In this document: positions 28,101-36,490 of the stretch, one piece after another
Layout of the letters: each line of letters starts with the position of its first letter
Position numbering within the stretch: the stretch's first letter is position 1
DNA from: Streptomyces sp. DvalAA-14
GTDB taxonomy: Bacteria > Actinomycetota > Actinomycetes > Streptomycetales > Streptomycetaceae
Direction of reading: 5' to 3'
DNA length: 64,000 bases
Assembly: GCF_900091855.1 (NCBI RefSeq)
Contig: NZ_FMCH01000413.1
Coordinates: forward strand, 1 to 64,000
Program-made: the position numbers and the translations under genes
The notes under the pieces: model-generated
The model's database searches: none
The model's input: only the letters and a program-made list of their open reading frames with translations
What the model was told of the DNA's origin: nothing

Positions 28101-30982
28101 CGCCCACGCCGCTGCCGGACCTGACGACGTTGGCGGCGGACAAGGATACGGCCGGTCCGGACGACGTCGACAACGCGCCCGCCGAGGATGCCAGCCCCGA
28201 ACTGGACACTTCGTGGCCGACGCCCGTCGGGACGGAGCCGGACCGGGACATGCGGGTCGAGATGGTCGACGTCGAAGAACACGAGCGCGGTCTGCTGGCC
28301 TGCCAGGACTGCGAGCCGTGCCGGAGGGGCGACCTGGATGGATGCCTCGCCCCCCTTCGCCCGGTCGATCCCTCCCACGCCGTCGATGAACTGGCCGACT
28401 GGCGCGAGCGAGCCTCCCGGCACGTCGATGTCAGCCGGCCCCAGGTCGTGATGACCTCCGGTCAGGCCGAGGACGACCGGTGGTTCGAGGTCGTCGGGTA
28501 CGACGTGTCCGGAACGGCTCCGAAGATCCTCCTGCGGCCGGACTGGCGTAGCCCCGGTGTGGAGTTGGTTCCCGCCATGCACCCCGGCCTGGAGCCGGGA
28601 CAGGTGGTGGAAGTGATCGTCGGCCCGGAGGTGTCCGATCACCGGGGAGCCCTACGCGTCCTGTGGCGGTCCGGCGGCGCCAACCGGTTCGTACTCCGGG
28701 AGGCACCGGCAAAGCCGGACCGGCAGGATCAGTCACATCAGCTCGCCCTGTCCCTGCACCGGCGGACACAGGGTCTGCTGACCGGCCTGAAGGAAGGCGC
28801 CCGGTTGTACGGCCATGCGGTACCCCGGCCGCAGGAGGGCTGTTCCACACTCACGTTGCTCGGCCTGCTCAGCGGGCACTGGCACACGAAGGAGAACCGC
28901 TACGAGCGTCGCGAGACGGGTACGGGACGGCAGGCGAGCTTCTACAAGAGCGCGCTCCAGGGCCCGCCGAACGCAGCCGGATACGTGACGGCGCGGGCCG
29001 CACTGCACGACCCGAGCCGGGGCATCGTCCACCTCTTCGCGACGAGGGCCTTCGACCCCGGCGATCCCGCGGCCGCCACGAGCCACCACCAGGCGGACGC
29101 CGCCGTCCTCCTCCAGGTGCGCCGGGAAACCGTCCGGCTCTCCGTCGCCGGCCTGCCGACTACTCGGGTCCTTGAAGTGGTCGACGCACATCCGACAGCC
29201 TTCCACCCCCTCCGGCCACCGGAGGCACAAGAGGGCCAGGCCCAGTCGGGCGCTCCCCCGGTCGACGCGGCAGCCTTCGACGTCCTACCAAAGGGCTGGC
29301 TGCTGGCCAGTCGAGGTCCCGTACCGACACAGGCGGCCCGCGACCTCGCCGCCCTCGATCCCGGCTCGCGGGAGTGGGTCTCACGCTGCTGGTACTACTG
29401 GGCGCGCAGCCACCACCTTGCGACGTCCCGCGACGACGGCCTGATCGAGGCACCCGGGCCAGGAGGCGGGATCGCCGTCGAGGCCGACCGGCGAGTGCTG
29501 TCGAACGCCGACCGGACGCAACTCGCGGTGGCGTCGCTCTCCGCTCAGACCCCGGCCTACTGGGTCGAAGCGGTCAGGCGGGACGGAGACAGGATCGCCG
29601 AGCTGATCGGTGCGCAATCACTCCACACAACCGGGCGCACTGTCGTAGCAGCCTTCGACTCAGCAGAGGCCGCCGAAGGCCGACGGCGGACCCTCGCCGG
29701 CATATTGGCGTCACCGGCTGCCTCCGTCCGGGTCTCCGAGGGCTCCGGCGGCGCGCTCATCGGCAAGGGCGGCACTCGCGTTCAAGAGGCGCTGGCCACC
29801 CCCGGTGTGTGGTTCTACGCCTTCGACAACCGATCTTCGTCTCTGCTGGTCATCGCTGAGCCGGCCGTGCTCGACACGCTGGTGCGCACAACCTTGAGCC
29901 GCACAACCGGCGCCACCGGCCGACTGACGGTGAGCAGCGCCGCCGTCAACGGGCGGCTGATCGGCAGAGGAGGAATGGTCAAGCGGGAGCTCCTCGACGC
30001 GACCGGGTGCACCTTCGCGAATCCCCTCGCCCGAGAGTCGAACGAGTGGACGGTTCGGGGCCCGAGCCCACAGCACGTCATGGACTTCATCAGCAGGGCG
30101 AACACCATCGTCCCCTGCACCGGCGAAGTCACCGAGACCCGGTCCGCCGTGGTGACAGACCTCGCTTCGGGTCGGACGGTCACCGACCCGTGGTCGCACA
30201 CCTGGTGCGCGATTGATGAGCCCGAGGTGGAGTTGAGCCGACGAGCGGGGGGGCCTGGGCGCCGAGACCAGTTGAGGATATGTCGTTCGAGCGCGCAGGC
30301 GGCTCGGCCACTGCTCCCGACCGGCACGTTCCAGTGCCATCGACTTTCGGGTCCGACCATCGCACGCGGCGGAGCTGATCGCGCCGCCCGAGCTGCCGCC
30401 GATCGTCCTGCTGATGACCCGCCAGCACTGCAGACCCTTCCAATGCGCCGCGCATCACGATCAGACGGCCCGGCCACTCACCTGGCCGGTGAGCCGGCAT
30501 ATCCGATGGAGTGTCAGTGGGTCCGGCTACCCTCACAGCAGATGACAGGAGAACCCAGTTGTGACCACCAGCAACCCCTATCGCGGAGTCACCAGCCTCA
30601 AGTACCTGCTGTTCGCGGTCCTGACGTGCGGCACAGGGGTAGCACTTATCTACCTGTCCGGGCTGTCGTGGTTCAGGAACCACGACTCCCTCGGCAACCT
30701 CTGCAACCAACTCGGGGGGCTGGTGATCGCTTCGGTGGCACTGGCAACGCTGTGGGAACTTGTCGGCCGCCGGTCCTTCTTCCAGGAGACGCTCGAACTA
30801 CTGGGCATCGCGCACGATATTCATTCGGCTGGCCTAGAAGCCGTCGGTGTCGACTACACGAAAGTGATCGACTGGGACGTCGAATTGGATACGGTAAGAC
30901 ACTTGGACGTGTTCGCCGCGTGGGCGACGACCTGGCGAAACAGTCATCTGACAAAACTGACCGACCTCGCGGCGAGAAATAG
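25190..30982 (+). CDS. Giant DEAH-box (HrpA-like) helicase with KH motifs
   Basis: The frame runs 1930 residues. In order: an N-terminal Cys/His cluster (CKDCLREEQ then CQRHRARH), DExH helicase core with Walker A AGTGTGKST (about 160), VVVDEAHERS (about 262), SAT, TNLAETSLTV and QRWGRVGR (about 560), a Cys-rich CQDCEPC (about 1037), and two KH-type loops, IGKGG (about 1522) and IGRGG (about 1590). HrpA-like helicases unwind RNA or DNA-RNA; KH loops bind single-stranded nucleic acid. The GTG start has GAGGTGAG upstream. Convincing protein ends near 30180. Beyond that the residues look non-coding and the frame overlaps the next gene by 422 bp, so a lost stop or frameshift near the 3' end is likely. 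Confidence 0.82.
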   Translation: MSGSQAPRGSSHSQMRKAVCKDCLREEQARQLGLSADDLPDDFDKEFTYNERAAQAKLNRGQTRSDRCQRHRARHRVNIQGMAVPYIDLRTIGEAIGARDENGPTGPFGGLGPMPEAHTLARTDQVDLGQFGFGMDESHIHEILNQLARPDTRIVVVKAGTGTGKSTYMPYRLLDPPEGAAIRLAELGPIIVTEPRVQATTGVAGFVGSVMSGAGGVGPGFPVGFQVSGDRAHDDSCQLIYVTDGTMINWLREGRLSTIGTVVVDEAHERSTNIDFIMGYLKKAVDRYPHLRVIVTSATFDAAFYQWYFGGPQKVGVVEVPAVKTIGYGFPLFPDLDAAAPDGYDLTADWQEVVGPGLPLRHTSEPDDHEFITRHFQQQAPPLKESEVARDNQGDIGWVEDLYETTAKLLPLRLRSPVPENEWKERMPKVLGEFIVKLVQGLDAAGIFGDVLAFLPTGKSIDEAVAVVREGLGIHGGPDDPATVYALLSSLEVDLKVKALTAQGKGDRRKIVISTNLAETSLTVEGVRFVVDTGLIAQSEWDPQLAQGGIPTKPHSQAGIRQRWGRVGRKSPGWVFPLYTKAQFLGLARDTPPGSARSNLEQLIMTAKLGGIDDVVAFDWPAKFLPPAEAGVVLDDSARQAREVFLAELQRADAALKSAGAVDPSGDPTSFGKELSRSPGLGSTASTIAIMHADRLACVPELVTILKLLDGTSMVGPKGLLLDSDDWPDEWRLEAAERHRALATGCQDDAELALQVMSVWERTAPGVPPWEPSAAREQWARQWWINHAALLACAQTRREILEGLSPAMKEEVKRFTEPALVRRARGAVTRAMSSLEYRLQSQDVYRAVTGEGESFPTGVLGNAGLVANPPRRIIPLKRNKPGGRDHAYLSNIITLEDWALPTPRQDGEAVTGTADAMDLLVKASRHAKPDTRRDVLGHLQHVWPAGLRVRLQFDRRGPDLFVSGDPVASVAPTPLPDLTTLAADKDTAGPDDVDNAPAEDASPELDTSWPTPVGTEPDRDMRVEMVDVEEHERGLLACQDCEPCRRGDLDGCLAPLRPVDPSHAVDELADWRERASRHVDVSRPQVVMTSGQAEDDRWFEVVGYDVSGTAPKILLRPDWRSPGVELVPAMHPGLEPGQVVEVIVGPEVSDHRGALRVLWRSGGANRFVLREAPAKPDRQDQSHQLALSLHRRTQGLLTGLKEGARLYGHAVPRPQEGCSTLTLLGLLSGHWHTKENRYERRETGTGRQASFYKSALQGPPNAAGYVTARAALHDPSRGIVHLFATRAFDPGDPAAATSHHQADAAVLLQVRRETVRLSVAGLPTTRVLEVVDAHPTAFHPLRPPEAQEGQAQSGAPPVDAAAFDVLPKGWLLASRGPVPTQAARDLAALDPGSREWVSRCWYYWARSHHLATSRDDGLIEAPGPGGGIAVEADRRVLSNADRTQLAVASLSAQTPAYWVEAVRRDGDRIAELIGAQSLHTTGRTVVAAFDSAEAAEGRRRTLAGILASPAASVRVSEGSGGALIGKGGTRVQEALATPGVWFYAFDNRSSSLLVIAEPAVLDTLVRTTLSRTTGATGRLTVSSAAVNGRLIGRGGMVKRELLDATGCTFANPLARESNEWTVRGPSPQHVMDFISRANTIVPCTGEVTETRSAVVTDLASGRTVTDPWSHTWCAIDEPEVELSRRAGGPGRRDQLRICRSSAQAARPLLPTGTFQCHRLSGPTIARGGADRAARAAADRPADDPPALQTLPMRRASRSDGPATHLAGEPAYPMECQWVRLPSQQMTGEPSCDHQQPLSRSHQPQVPAVRGPDVRHRGSTYLPVRAVVVQEPRLPRQPLQPTRGAGDRFGGTGNAVGTCRPPVLLPGDARTTGHRARYSFGWPRSRRCRLHESDRLGRRIGYGKTLGRVRRVGDDLAKQSSDKTDRPRGEK

Positions 30983-31343
30983 CTCTCGCATCCGGATAGT
31001 TCTTCCCGACGGCTCCGACTCGGCTCTGGTTAGCCAATTCGCCAGCCGATTTAATATGACCCCCACGAGCGTGCAGAGTAAACTGGACGAGGCGATCGAC
31101 GGATACAAAAGCCTCGACAACGGCACCGGAACAGGTCATGTGGAAATCTATATATCACCAGTGTTCCGTACGTTCACGGCTTACCGCCTGGATGACCACT
31201 TCATCATCACGCTATATCAGCACAAGAATCACCGCAGCGGCCGGATACCTGTGTTCAAATTCCGGCGCGGTGGATCAGTGTTCAGTTTTTTCGAGGAAGA
31301 CTTGGAGGCGGTCCTCAATGGGAGCAGGCGCATTTACCCGTGA
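30561..31343 (+). CDS. Two-transmembrane protein with cytoplasmic domain
   Basis: 260 residues starting at GTG with GGAGAA upstream. Two hydrophobic helices (about 13-35 and 47-70) are followed by a soluble ~190-residue domain with RIRIVLPDGSDSALVSQFA and HVEIYISPVFRTFTAYRL. The latter vaguely recalls phospholipase-D-like folds, but the HxK catalytic motif is not seen. It overlaps the ill-supported 3' end of the helicase frame and overlaps the exonuclease start by 26 bp. Codons are less G/C-biased than in the flanks. In defence islands such two-TM proteins often act as membrane effectors; that is inference. Confidence 0.7.
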   Translation: MTTSNPYRGVTSLKYLLFAVLTCGTGVALIYLSGLSWFRNHDSLGNLCNQLGGLVIASVALATLWELVGRRSFFQETLELLGIAHDIHSAGLEAVGVDYTKVIDWDVELDTVRHLDVFAAWATTWRNSHLTKLTDLAARNSSRIRIVLPDGSDSALVSQFASRFNMTPTSVQSKLDEAIDGYKSLDNGTGTGHVEIYISPVFRTFTAYRLDDHFIITLYQHKNHRSGRIPVFKFRRGGSVFSFFEEDLEAVLNGSRRIYP

Positions 31344-31977
31344 GGTGACCGAGTTCGGCCGAGTGCGGATCTTCAGTGGCGACGTGGATGCGGCGACATG
31401 CGAAAGCCTTCTCTCCTGCACACGGCTGGCCTGGGACATCGAAACGAACGGACTGGAGCCCAAGAGGAACCTGATCGGCACTTGCCAGCTCTATTCACCC
31501 GGCTTGGGTCCCATCCTCGTCGTCGGCGTGGCCGACGAAAGACCTCCCCATCTGTCACGGGTGCTTGCTGACGCCGACGTGCTGAAGATCTTCCACCACG
31601 CGCCGTTCGATCTGTCGTTCATGGCACATCAGTGGGGTGTATCGCCGAAAAACATCGGATGCACCAAAATCGCGGCAAAACTGTTGCGTCCGTCGGCTCC
31701 CGCCATGCACCACTCTCTGCAATACCTGATGAAAAACCACTTCGGTATCACCTTGGAAAAGGGCGTTCGCTTCACCGACTGGGTCTCAAACGACCTGACC
31801 AGCGAACAAGTGCATTACGCGGTCGGCGACGTTGCCAAACTCTTGGATCTATACGACCTGCTTCTCTCCCGACTGCAGAGCAATGAACTGCTGGATCTGT
31901 ACGACCAGTGTAGGAATTTTCTGCCGACCCATGTGACACTCCGCCTCCACGGTTGTCCTGACCCTTTCCATTATTGA
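31318..31977 (+). CDS. DEDDy 3'-5' exonuclease (RNase D-like)
   Basis: 219 residues. All three exonuclease motifs are present: LAWDIETNG (D40, E42), HHAPFDLSFM (D98) and YAVGD (Y167, D171). A HRDC domain is missing, so it is smaller than housekeeping RNase D. The ATG at 31318 lies inside the end of the two-TM gene, with GGAGG about ten bases upstream, so the two are coupled. Such an exonuclease would degrade RNA or single-stranded DNA 3' to 5'. Confidence 0.85.
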   Translation: MGAGAFTREVTEFGRVRIFSGDVDAATCESLLSCTRLAWDIETNGLEPKRNLIGTCQLYSPGLGPILVVGVADERPPHLSRVLADADVLKIFHHAPFDLSFMAHQWGVSPKNIGCTKIAAKLLRPSAPAMHHSLQYLMKNHFGITLEKGVRFTDWVSNDLTSEQVHYAVGDVAKLLDLYDLLLSRLQSNELLDLYDQCRNFLPTHVTLRLHGCPDPFHY

Positions 31978-32444
31978 AAAAGCCTTACGCTCGATCCATC
32001 ACGACCAAGAGCTCTACTCAGCTTCACCGTGTTGTCGAGTGTCAACAACGCGCTGGCCAATGCTGCGCCTAGCCCTAGCCTCGATTCGTCAGCGATGGCC
32101 GCTGCCTTATGAGGTGAAAAATTCACCCCTTTTATCCCCTCTCGCGTGGGGTCTTCTGACGAGCAAGGTGATAGAGCGGGCTGGGTCGGGTGGGAGGCCG
32201 GGGTCGCGCGGATAGTTTTCTCGATGACGGCGCTGAAGCGTCCGCCAGCGCGGGCTGCGAGCACGAACATCCCGAGCCAACCCACATACATCCATTCGGA
32301 CTACTGCGCGCCCATATCCAGCTGTTGAGTGGCGCCGGTGTTCAACTCGCCTTGTTCGGGACGCCGTTCCAGATCGCAGGGCAACGGCTGAGCGTTGTCC
32401 CGTAAATGATCTACGACATGCTGGTTTGCCTGCCTGCTTCTTTG
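31978..32444. other. Island stretch with no recognised gene
   Basis: About 470 bp between the exonuclease and the broken IS5-type transposase. A minus-strand frame starting MYVGWLGMFVLAARAGG could be a fragment of a membrane protein, but it has no support. Likely debris from insertion and decay. Confidence 0.4.
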
Positions 32445-33212
32445 TCACCCGGCCAGGGTGAGGTTGTGGAGGCGGGCTATGCCGAGCACGGCGTGATGCA
32501 CGCCGTCGCCTTTGAGACGACAGTCGCGGAGGATCGTCCAGGTCTTCATGTGAGCGAAGGCGTGCTCGACGCGCGCTCGGACTTTGCGGTGAGAGGTGTT
32601 GTGTTCCTCTTTCCAGGGGGAGTTCGCTCTGGCTGGATTTTCGACAGTATGGGATGATCAGGCCGGTCCCCGGTCCCCGGTAGCCGCCGTCGGCGATGAC
32701 CGTGGTGCGGCCGACGGCAGCCTTGGCGCCGGATTCCTCCCATGCCTTGCAGTCGTTGCGGTTTCCGGTGAGCGGCCGGCCGACCACCACGACCAGGCGG
32801 GTGTCAGCGTCGATGACGCCCTGGTGGCTGGTGGAGTACCGGTAGTTCTTCGGTGGTTCGGCGATGATGTGATCCCGGGTGGGGATCAGGGTGCCGTCCA
32901 CACAATGGGCACGGTGTCCTTGGCAAACCGCTTGCGGGGCTGGAGAGCGAGCATCGGCCCGAGGTGGTCGGTGATCCGGTCCGCCGCGGACTTCGACACC
33001 CCGAACAGCGGGCCGAGCTGGCGCATGGTCAGGTTCGTGCGCCAGGACGCCGCGACCAACAACGTCCGGTCCTCCAACGAAAGGCTCCACGGCCGGCCTT
33101 TGCGCACCGCATCCGCGCCCTGACGCCGCAGAACCGTCACCAGCTTCCCGAGAGCACGCGGGCTCAGCCCGGTGAACGGGCCCATCCAGGATGGCTCTGA
33201 CGCCGTGATCAC
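32445..33212 (-). pseudogene. IS5-family transposase, frameshifted
   Basis: Reading on the minus strand from GTG at 33212: ITASEPSWMGPFTGLSPRAL, an IS5/IS112-type transposase N-terminus, then a helix-turn-helix LGPLFGVSKSAADRITDHLG. After a frameshift come the catalytic pieces VDGTLIPTRDHI, DTRLVVVVGRPLTGNRND and VIADGGYRG; a second shift leads to the C-terminal RVEHAFAHMKTW and a stop at 32445. Two frameshifts make it inactive. Terminal inverted repeats were not found. Confidence 0.85.
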
Positions 33213-33294
33213 ACCAGCCACTCGAAGATCATTCCAGTTGCCGAGGCTGCCTCCTGTCTTGGATCCTGTGTGTGCTGGGCAGGCAGCAAAGGCA

Positions 33295-33592
33295 CATGGG
33301 GCTGGTTCTTCTCCCGGACGATGCGGACACCAGCAGTCCGGATGTCTCCTGGTCATACAGCGGCTTTGCCGCGTTCCGGCGCCGTCTTGCCGAGAAGGAG
33401 GGGTTCGCCCTCTCCGAGATGTGGGGCTTCGGCGGTGAGCGCTCGTGGCGCGAGATGTCCACCGCCCTGGAGCCAATACTCGATCATCCGGATGACGGCG
33501 GTGACGACAAAGACCAGGACAACGAGGGAGGCCGAACGGACCAGGTGTTGCATGAGCGGTGTCCGTCAAAGCCTGAGCGAGCTCACTCGTGA
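33295..33592 (+). pseudogene. Truncated hypothetical protein beside the IS5 remnant
   Basis: A plausible start at 33295 gives MGLVLLPDDADTSSPDVSWS and then RSWREMSTALEPILDHPDDG, which reads like a real acidic actinobacterial protein. The tail after about 33510 becomes low-complexity and unlike protein, suggesting loss of the true C-terminus. No ribosome-binding site is clear. Function unknown. Confidence 0.35.
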
Positions 33593-33909
33593 GCCGCAGC
33601 TTCCAGGATGCGCGAGGAAGGCGACCGCCCCCACCTGGATGTCGCGGCGCATCCCAAGCCCAACGGCCGACTTGTCTGCGGCGCCGACCCATTTCCACGT
33701 TGCCGCAATTCAGGCATATTGCCCATATGTTCATCATATGAGCGATGCAGGGTAGGTCATGCGCGCCTGCCTATCGTGCCCGACCCGATACACAACGTGT
33801 TGATACTGCCTGTCAGTCTACGCTTGCGGGAGAAAATGGCACGCTAGGGAGGCTGCCGTGAGTCCTGGCTTCTAGCGACAGCTCCACAACCGGTCAGCGA
33901 GGTACATAC
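33593..33909. other. Region upstream of the methyltransferase
   Basis: About 320 bp without a recognisable gene. It probably holds the promoter of the restriction-modification genes; no consensus elements could be assigned with confidence. Confidence 0.35.
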
Positions 33910-35193
33910 ATGCGTGAAGCAGTTCCGGTGGATCGTAGCGCCATGCCCACCCCCCCAACTGCGATCGACTTGTTCAGCGGGGCAGGAGGCGCCTCCCTCG
34001 GACTGGTACAGGCGGGATTCGACCTTCGCCTGTCAGTTGACTTGCACCCGACGTACGGCGAGACTCACGCAGCCAACCTTCCGGGAGAATTCCTGCCCGC
34101 AGACCTTCGGTCGCTCGACGCCAGCAAAGTGGCGCAGGCAGCCGATCTGGGAACCCGGGGGCTGGATCTCCTCTTCGCGGGCCCACCATGCCAGGGCTTT
34201 TCGATGCTCGGATCGCGAGTCGTCTGGGACGAGCGCAATAACCTGTACCTCGAGGTGCTACGTCTAGCCTCTGAGCTCTCGCCCCGAGCCATCGTCATCG
34301 AGAACGTCCCGGGGCTACTCACTCTCGGCGGCGGGGCCTACCTCCGAGCCATCCTGGAGGGGCTCAACGAGCGTGGCTACAGGGCGGCGTGCGCAGAACT
34401 CCTGGCTGCGAGCTACGGAGCACCACAGATGAGGTGGCGCCTGATCATCGTCGCCTGGCGGCGCGACCTGGACATCCCTGCAGGGTACGGATTCCCCGCC
34501 CCCAGCCACGGCCGTAGCCGCATCGGTGATCTCTTGCCCAACGTCACGATCAGCGCCGCGGAGATTGCTGGCTTCGTGACCACACGCGAAGCCCTCGGAG
34601 ATCTGCCGCCGATCCAGGCCGGCGAGCAAGTCGAAGAGTACGCAGGCACACCAGCTGGGGCGTATCAGCTGGCGATGCGCGAAGGGCTCACGACTGAACT
34701 CTTCAATCACTACGCCGCCAAGCTGACGGAGGCGAATCTGGCACGCCTGTCTCTTCTCAAGCCTGGCCAGGACTGGCGCGACCTCCCCCACGACATGTTG
34801 CCACCAGGGATGCAGCGAGCCCTGCGAAAGGATCACACCAGGCGGTACCGGCGTATGACCTGGGACGGGATCCCGCGGTCCGTAGTGACCCGCTTTAGGG
34901 ACCCCAAGACTGGCGAGTACACGCACCCTGATCAGGACAGGACCATCTCGATCCGGGAGGCGGCGCGGCTCCAAGGTTTCCCCGACCGGTTTGTGTTTCA
35001 TGGCACTCGCTCAAGCCAATATGAGCAGGTCGGCAACGCAGTACCCGTACCGCTTGCACAGGCAATCGCGAAGGATGTCCTAAATTGCCTGAATGGAGCG
35101 CTTGGCAAGCGCCTGGAGCAGCCGTTCAGGCGCCGGCCGGTGCAGGACATCGGCATGCACGGGGAACTCGTGGAGCAGGGCGTGCTCATCTGA
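33910..35193 (+). CDS. C5-cytosine DNA methyltransferase
   Basis: 427 residues with all main motifs: I DLFSGAGGASLGL, IV GPPCQGFS (catalytic Cys94), VI ENVPG (131-135), VIII QMRWR, IX TISIREAARLQGF and X QVGNAVP. It transfers a methyl group to cytosine in a specific sequence and protects DNA from the nuclease next door. A shorter start at 33943 (MPTPPTAIDLF) is possible. The NotI-like gene follows 45 bp later, so the pair is a type II restriction-modification unit. The target sequence is not known. Confidence 0.94.
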   Translation: MREAVPVDRSAMPTPPTAIDLFSGAGGASLGLVQAGFDLRLSVDLHPTYGETHAANLPGEFLPADLRSLDASKVAQAADLGTRGLDLLFAGPPCQGFSMLGSRVVWDERNNLYLEVLRLASELSPRAIVIENVPGLLTLGGGAYLRAILEGLNERGYRAACAELLAASYGAPQMRWRLIIVAWRRDLDIPAGYGFPAPSHGRSRIGDLLPNVTISAAEIAGFVTTREALGDLPPIQAGEQVEEYAGTPAGAYQLAMREGLTTELFNHYAAKLTEANLARLSLLKPGQDWRDLPHDMLPPGMQRALRKDHTRRYRRMTWDGIPRSVVTRFRDPKTGEYTHPDQDRTISIREAARLQGFPDRFVFHGTRSSQYEQVGNAVPVPLAQAIAKDVLNCLNGALGKRLEQPFRRRPVQDIGMHGELVEQGVLI

Positions 35194-35238
35194 TCAATTC
35201 TCCACACAAGGCGTCATGACCGTACTACTCTCTAGCCC

Positions 35239-36417
35239 ATGGTCAACGCCAACCACGCGATCCGCAGCGACTACGGAAGCGCGAATCGCCCACACGTCTC
35301 AGAGTGGTTCGGTCACAGGGTTTTCCCGGTGGTTTCGCACTCGCCAGCCTCATTGGATGACCAGCTCAAGCACGCATGCCCATTTCTGAGTAACGCACTC
35401 GGAAGTGTTCAGCGCTGCGTCAAAAGCGATGAGACGGACAAGACGAAACGGAATTCGGCTGGCGTCTGCACGATCAGCTCAACCAGCAACGGGCCGCGTC
35501 AGGACTGGCTCGTCTGCCCCTATCGAGCGCTGGACAGCCGCCTCATGATCGACATGGTGAGGCGGCTGTTTAGTGTTCCGGCAAGCACGCCAGTAGTCGT
35601 TCGCCCCGCCCTGATCCTTGCGAGCGCCGACGCCCGAACGAGCTTCCTGGACAAGGTGGGCAACCCAGAGACCCGTACGTTCCTCTACTTCCAGGGAAAA
35701 CTCGGCGGCGAGATCGGATTGCCGAAGACGCCCGCCTCACCCGCCATGTCGTTCGACGTCACGGTCGTGGAGATCCTGCCTGGTAGCCAGGCCGCACTGT
35801 CAATCCTCAGCTTCGGAGAGACCGCAGTGAGGCTGGGGAAGTACGGGGTCATCGAGCTTCAGACGACGGACACGCACGGCAGCTACCGGCAAACGGTCGA
35901 AGCACTCACCAATGCGTTGAACCTCCACCCGGCCAACTTTCACGAGCAGTTGGCCGAAAACCCCGAGTGGGCGGGCAAGAAGGTCGAGGGGCCAAACGTC
36001 TCGAATGTCTTCAAGCGCACCTTCTATCAAGTTGCCTTCAAATTCCAGGCCACGAAGCGGGACTCGTCCGTGGGCTGCATTCTGGTTCTCCCGAAGCCGG
36101 TCTGGGATTCGTGGCAACCGTTCCTCGGCGCCCCAGAGCTCAAGAAGGCCGCCGACGGAACGTACCGCTTCGCAGATGACGAGAGTACGTCATCCAGCGA
36201 TTGGATCTACGTATTCGACGTGGCCGCCCAGTCCGAGGATGGTGCCCCAGCTCGGCTTGCCGTTGACATCGTCCTGGGGACCAGCGCTGCCCAGTTGAGC
36301 AGGGCTGCTCTCGATGTTGCTCCGCGCCGAGCAGTCGAGGGGCAAGGGCAGGCGGACGCTGTAGTCACTTCGCTTCGTCGCCGTCTGCGAGCGAACCTTC
36401 CCGGTCTGGAGGCATGA
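35239..36417 (+). CDS. NotI-like type II restriction endonuclease
   Basis: 392 residues. Four cysteines occur in the pattern of the NotI iron site: ACPFL (C47), C60, GVC (C77) and LVCPYR (C93). The catalytic region has FLYFQGKLGGEIGLP, MSFDVTVVEI and YGVIELQTTDTHGSYR, which carries the D and E-x-Q/K-type residues of a PD-(D/E)XK core as in NotI. It lies directly behind its methyltransferase. NotI itself cuts an 8-bp GC-only site; whether this enzyme shares the target cannot be told. Confidence 0.8.
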   Translation: MVNANHAIRSDYGSANRPHVSEWFGHRVFPVVSHSPASLDDQLKHACPFLSNALGSVQRCVKSDETDKTKRNSAGVCTISSTSNGPRQDWLVCPYRALDSRLMIDMVRRLFSVPASTPVVVRPALILASADARTSFLDKVGNPETRTFLYFQGKLGGEIGLPKTPASPAMSFDVTVVEILPGSQAALSILSFGETAVRLGKYGVIELQTTDTHGSYRQTVEALTNALNLHPANFHEQLAENPEWAGKKVEGPNVSNVFKRTFYQVAFKFQATKRDSSVGCILVLPKPVWDSWQPFLGAPELKKAADGTYRFADDESTSSSDWIYVFDVAAQSEDGAPARLAVDIVLGTSAAQLSRAALDVAPRRAVEGQGQADAVVTSLRRRLRANLPGLEA

Positions 36418-36431
36418 CCCACCCGGGGTCA

Positions 36432-36465
36432 AAGGGACCTGGCCAGGAATCAGGCCAGGACCCTT
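36432..36465. terminator. Bidirectional stem-loop between convergent genes
   Basis: AAGGG-A-CCTGGCC (36432-36444) pairs with GGCCAGG-A-CCCTT (36453-36465) with one A:A mismatch and an 8-base loop. It lies between the convergent NotI-like and AIPR genes and could stop transcription from both sides. Confidence 0.7.
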
Positions 36466-36490
36466 CCGTGCCTAGACGGCTAACCCGGCC

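Noticed and set aside
22691-30982. Assignment of the helicase operon to DISARM, Druantia or Hachiman
   Set aside because: The helicase has KH loops and an HrpA-like core, and the two accompanying proteins match none of the partners of these systems that I know.
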